The notes under the pieces: model-generated | What the model saw: only the letters and a program-made list of their open reading frames with translations | Database searches by the model: none | What the model was told of the DNA's origin: nothing | Made by a program: the position numbers and the translations under genes | Assembly (NCBI RefSeq): GCF_001632365.1 | Contig: NW_024468563.1 | Location: 39,621 to 103,620 of the forward strand | Reading direction: 5' to 3' | From: Laetiporus sulphureus 93-53 | Taxonomy: Eukaryota; Basidiomycota; Agaricomycetes; Polyporales; Laetiporaceae | DNA length: 64,000 bases | Shown here: positions 59,440 to 64,000 of the stretch, piece after piece | How positions within the stretch are numbered: position 1 is the first letter of the stretch | Layout of the letters: each line of letters begins with the position of its first letter

Positions 59440-61850
59440 TATACTCTGTGATGCTAAGCTCGGCCCTCACCTCCTCCGCTCGAAGTCTTCGCCGCTCCGC
59501 CGATACATGTCTATAATGCCACTGCTATCCGTGTATCCTCCTGAGTCTCTTGACCATGCCATTCAAAATATCGCTCGTCCTAGCCCTACCTCTCGACGTC
59601 AAACGCAGTTAGAATCTTCAACGGCAACTCTCAGCCTTCGCCATACCCAGCGATGTCCTTTCCATCCCCTGCTGGTTCACCCCCCAACGGGATTGCAAGC
59701 CACGCATTCTCACGAGCATATCGGTCGCGTTCTACAGAGCCTGCTCTTGTCGACCTAGGATTTTTCCGTCCCTCTGGACGACCTGAACCTGACTTTTCCA
59801 GTTCGAGCACCTGCATGTGCTCCTTTCTTCGAACGTCTTTCTTTGTGGAGGTTCTCAATGTGTCCGCACGTTGTCGGCACGCCTGCGCGGATTCGACCAT
59901 TCCGCGGACTTTATTGTGGTGGAAGAAGGACAGACAGTATTGGATATTTGCGTGAATCGATTTCTGGGAATGGAGAAGCACTCGTGGCCACGGTGGTGAG
60001 TTCATATTGTTTATCGTATGGATGATCGCTGACAGTTTCTAGTAGTGTTGCATGTAACTTCGGTGACATCCAGAAGACTGTGAGCTCGTTTTGCTTCGTT
60101 CTTTCGACGACTTCTGTGGACGTGGCAAACAAGTACAAGGTTGTTCAGCAATGTGGGAGTAGCTCGTATCGCTCCATTCTCTCGATGTTTCAAATTACGA
60201 CGCCATGACTGGCCGAGTCCCCGAATATGGGAGAATCGACCTAGCTGGACGAAGGCCGAAATCCCAGGGAACCCCGAAGAGATTGAAGACGGTGGCCAGC
60301 CATGCCTTTTGCATCATCAAGACTTCTCAGAGAGTTGAGACAGTCGGTATGGGCAATCGTAGCGAAGGTGGCCATGGTCGATGTCCCGCGCCTCTGCTTG
60401 CTTTTCATGTTCACGAGGGACCCTACGGCCAGAATCGTGTTCAAACCGCGATGGCTTTCCTGTTTGGACGCTCCTTATATGCGGGTCCTGGTGAGGTTTT
60501 TGCCCACAGACACGTTCCCTTGAGTATCCTCGACTCGAAACTCGCGCACCTCCTCGGACTTATTCGAGACGCTTCTCGCTGTCGCAATTGACGGAGAATC
60601 CTACATGAACACTCTCGCCGTTCTCTGTCTTTGCATTGCTTCGTATGGCCTATGCTCCCGTATGACCAGAATTGCGCCTTCTCGCTCCTAACACGACCTC
60701 GCCGTGCTCGGGCGATGTTGGTCGGCCGCCGGTGGCTTTACTTTCCTCGTTTCATCGGCAGAGTTCAGGACAACGCAGTCAACTTGTGAGGATACACCTC
60801 TCCTTGCTACGATTTCCACATTTTGCGAGCCGAATGCTGTGGCAACATTTCGTGGTGTGGCGGCTCCTCAATCGCTTGAGCAGCAGCGCCCATGCCGCCA
60901 ATACCGAGTCGTCGTTAATGTGCATCGCCTTGCCACACAATCGTGTTTTCCTCAGATCGATCGACAACTTCAAGCCATGTTACCACGACGCTCGTCTTTG
61001 GGTTGCCAATTTCAACCAGGTTTTCGTATCGCCCTTCGAAGAGACGTGTGCGTGGTCATGGAGGTCTCATGGTCGTATAGTTCTCGTTCGTGCTGGTGCC
61101 GGACGACTGTCAGTTGCTCAACTGCCCGTGTTCGAGAATGCATGTACGTATAAAGGTTCGCACTGAGCGACTCTAACGGTTCGACCGCGTATACTCGCTC
61201 AACGCCCACTTAGATACCTTCCGTTGACATCTCCTAAAGGCTCAAGGCTCAAGACCAGACAAAGACATGAATTCATTCAAGGTCCGTGTCCGAGTCATAC
61301 TGTAGACCTCAGTAACCATGACGTGTCGCGTAGACCATCGACCTCGCTTTGGGACTACGAACTAACACATGACTGTCAAGGCTCAAGATCCACAAACGTA
61401 GCACACCACACCTTCCCCTCCCTCCTCGTGCACGATATGTCCTGACCACCGCCTGATCCCTACCAGCCGAGGATCGCACGACGGTAATGTCCTACGACGT
61501 CAATAGTAGACCAGATAGCTGACTGACCTTGTGCGTGTAGGACACGGCGGGGATCGGGATTAGAGAACAGTCTTGGTAGGGGCATGTATGGAAGAATGAG
61601 AATATAAGCGCGTTCGCAAACGGTTCTGGCGTGCAGTGCGACAGTCGGGCGATCAAGTCGTCGAAAGGGCAAGCACGGGCCCGGCATCGCCTCGAAGCTC
61701 AAGCTACGAGCGAGCCAACGAGATCTCGCTCGGCCTGCGGGGGTTATCTTGTCACGGATGCGCGTCTGGTCTTGCATGTCTTTGAGTCAGCGAGCTGGTC
61801 CTGCCGGGGGTGGGGGGATGAGTGATCGTGGTTGAGGCGGCCAGGCATTG
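59440..61850 (+). repeat. Segmental duplication block R, copy 2
   Basis: Direct counterpart of 49930-52490. It includes the open frame at about 60875-61166 (SSAHAANTESSLMCIALPHN) matching 51495-51785, and the shared minus-strand stretch near 61560-61680. Confidence 0.8.
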
Positions 61851-63419
61851 TTCGTGAGTGGTGAACCGGTGACCGTGACGGAGATCGAGCCGGTTTCTTC
61901 CCAGTTACGAGGAAGGAGCGCTGAGCGCTGAGAACGAACTATCATCAGCCTCCATCCGTCCAAGATGCTACGAACATGCCATCCATCCCATTGCAGAAAC
62001 GAAGACGTTTGTTCATGTTGCAAATGGCTTCGAAGTGTGACCGGCCGTTGGAACACTAAGATCTAATTCGTTGACGGCACTGAATTCCATAAATGCATGA
62101 ACGATTGCAAATATCCCCATGTCCGCGGTGAACTTGACGAGCGCGCGATGCCGTCGCGCACGGATGTGGCAAGTCATTCGCGCAGAATGCGAATCCCCCT
62201 GGCCGTGGCCGCGCTTCGAGTGTGTGCACTTTGACGTCGACGGATGCATCGATTATGCAGCGATCCTTGATCGATGCCCCTTAATTAAGAGTACGTTCCG
62301 TCGCCACTCGTCGAGTCGTTGCTGATATGCACGGTGATTGTCAGCTCCCCGGGTCCCTCGGAGTCCATGTTGAACGGATGACGTTGCTCGCTTCACTGGC
62401 AGTGACGGGTGACTGATAACTTGAGTATGCGTCATGCTTTTGGCTCAGAAGCGTTGTTGATGAAGTCAATAGTTGATGCATGATGCGTTGATGGTGCGAT
62501 CCGTCCCTAATTTCTCTTGATGAACAGATTGGCTTCGGCGGTCTTTCCTTGCAGATCTGCGAGCCAAGACCGCCGAGGGTCGGCAGGACCTGTGAAGGGC
62601 CCCGCGCCTGCGTTCGTGTTACCGTCTTCACATTCACTCCACACACCAGCCTAGTTGGCATGCAGGCTATGCTGAACGTGAACGTCCGCGGATTGCGCTC
62701 GATGCACGTCCTATTGGCATCCGTCGGGCATCTCGGCCTCCTCTGTCTCGGCCAAGGCACACGCGCGGATCTCACAATAATATCTTCCGCGATGAACCAA
62801 CAGACGTCGACCGTGTCGTAGATCGGATGGCAAGATGCGTTGGAGGTAGCTTCGTGGGCGAACAGTGCGAGATGTCACTGCTGTCCGATGTATTCCTTTC
62901 GAGGTGTTTCTCGCCAGAAAAGGTAGGTGGTCGTGCAGACTTACCCAGTGGCGAGCGGACGTCGGCGCACAAAGCCCACTGTTCTCTGGGCGCGCTCGGC
63001 GGGGCTGTTTGAGCTTAGCTAGCGTTCCTCAATTCTCGCCGCCGCTTGCCTTGACCGCTGCCATATCGTGACAGCAGTTGGGACCTGGGCAGTTGGATGG
63101 CGCGGCCGTTGTGGCTTCGCTGCACCCGGCGTTTGTCCTCGACATCGCCTACCTTCACCGATGCCACAGCACGACAGCTCCAGTGCCTGGCCATGAGTCT
63201 CCTCACATGTCTTCACGCTCAGCAGCTGGGACGACATCACAGTGATCCCTCCTCTGCGCAATAAATACCACGCGCGTTGACGGTGGACGACAGGTCGAAC
63301 ATTCCCGCTCCCTCGTTCACGTACGTTTTCTTTCAGACTTTGCTCGCAGCGCGCTGATCGTTCCTCCAGCAATCATCAACATCACTCGCTCGTTGACCGC
63401 CGCTCCTTTCCGCGACACA
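61851..63419. other. Intergenic; promoter of the last gene at its right end
   Basis: Open frames on both strands (for example plus 62549-62821, minus 62775-62341) are mutually overlapping and unrecognised. An ATAAATA box at 63261-63267 lies about 155 bases before the next start codon. Confidence 0.45.
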
Positions 63420-64000
63420 ATGCATTCCAAGCTGAACCTCGCCATCATCTCTGCCGCCATGCTCATCGCTGTGCGCGCCGCTCCCGCTTACGAGCCGATC
63501 GACCCACTTACCTTCACCGTCACCATAACTGTCCACGACTGCCCGGCTCCCACTGAGACCACGTCCACCAGCGAGTGGTCCTCCTCGATTGCTCCCACCC
63601 CCACCTGGAGCCCGGGAACCGAGTCGTCCTCGTCCACTTGGGGCTGGCCTGAGCCCTCGTCCGCTAGCGAATGGTCCTCGTCGGTCGTGCCCACTCCCAC
63701 CTGGAGCCCCGGAACCGCGTCCTCATCCACTGGGGGCGGGCCTGAGCCCTCGTCCGCTAGCAAGTGGTCCTCGTCGATCGTGCCCACCTCCACCTCGAGC
63801 CCGGGAACTGTGTCGTCCTCGTCCACTTGGGGCTGCTCTGAGACCACGTCTGCTAGCGAGTCGTCCTCGTCCGTCGTGCCCACCCCCACCTGGAGCCCGG
63901 GAACCGAATCCTCGTCCACATGGGGCTGGCCTGAGCCCTCGTCCGTTAGCGAGTGGTCCTCGTCCGTGGTCCCCACCCCCACCTGGAGCCCGGGAACCGA
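63420..64000 (+). CDS. Secreted Ser/Thr/Pro-rich tandem-repeat protein (3' end outside window)
   Basis: ATG at 63420 followed by a signal peptide (LNLAIISAAMLIAVRAAP), a short unique part (YEPIDPLTFTVTITVHDC), then at least five tandem units of 31-32 residues. Each unit reads like EWSSSVVPTPTWSPGTESSS followed by a WGWPEPSSAS-type end; units begin near 63570, 63666, 63759, 63855 and 63948. Units differ by a few substitutions (WSPG to SSPG, PEPSS to SETTS) and by one codon. Such Ser/Thr/Pro-rich arrays are usually O-mannosylated cell-wall or adhesin stalks. No GPI signal can be judged because the gene continues outside. No intron is seen so far. Confidence 0.75.
   Translation, partial: MHSKLNLAIISAAMLIAVRAAPAYEPIDPLTFTVTITVHDCPAPTETTSTSEWSSSIAPTPTWSPGTESSSSTWGWPEPSSASEWSSSVVPTPTWSPGTASSSTGGGPEPSSASKWSSSIVPTSTSSPGTVSSSSTWGCSETTSASESSSSVVPTPTWSPGTESSSTWGWPEPSSVSEWSSSVVPTPTWSPGT

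Noticed and set aside
59870..59999. Weak LysM-like wording (IVVEEGQTVLDIC) in block R copy 2
   Set aside because: Copy 1 does not keep the pattern and no signal peptide or second LysM is linked to it.
63488..63982. Minus-strand 164-codon acidic repeat ORF
   Set aside because: Shadow of the plus-strand Ser/Thr/Pro array, which has a start codon and signal peptide.

Overview
This is a fungal nuclear window, most likely from an agaricomycete (mushroom-forming basidiomycete). Genes are dense with GT-AG introns of about 50-60 bases. There are single-copy eukaryotic genes (tyrosyl-tRNA synthetase, histone H4, a TFIIIC subunit, a mitochondrial rRNA methyltransferase), a small cysteine-rich membrane protein and small secreted proteins of a style common in this class. 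Gene models were built by hand from reading frames, splice signals and phase. Where phases close and the protein is recognisable I am confident; elsewhere I say so.

Layout. 1-1044: 3' part of a tyrosyl-tRNA synthetase gene (minus). 1439-4025: first member of an unrecognised NLS-bearing nuclear-type protein family (minus). 5410-14345 and 20290-29240: two arms of a very large inverted repeat. Each arm carries an intact gene of about 2665 codons with two sacsin/HSP90-type ATPase domains and a C-terminal BTB/POZ domain, arranged tail to tail. The spacer between the arms holds a small cysteine-rich membrane protein gene, about 2.8 kb without a recognisable gene, and an intact MFS transporter gene. 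29463-30089: histone H4. 31318-32576 and 32747-33670: a divergent pair, TFIIIC subunit 6-like and MRM2-like. 35260: a secreted Pro/Gly-rich protein. 36884-40814: second member of the unknown nuclear family. 41150-41768: an unrecognised spliced gene. 44597-45124: a secreted precursor made of four repeats separated by dibasic (Kex2) sites. 45856-46099: a foldback, MITE-like element. 46.6-52.5 kb and 56.2-61.85 kb: a segmental duplication in which the central block is inverted in one copy. It is largely gene-poor and eroded, and an F-box gene (53205-54627) lies between the copies. 63420-end: a secreted Ser/Thr/Pro tandem-repeat protein that runs off the window.

The strongest candidate for something undescribed is the palindromic pair of double-ATPase/BTB genes. 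From family knowledge, sacsin-type ATPase modules act as chaperones and BTB domains recruit CUL3 ubiquitin ligase; a giant chaperone/ubiquitin-adaptor protein is my inference. The arms are a mosaic: some stretches, including an entire intron, are identical while others differ clearly, as expected if gene conversion keeps the palindrome alike. The Kex2-type repeat precursor is the second most interesting item, because such precursors yield repellent-like or cyclic peptides in other fungi.
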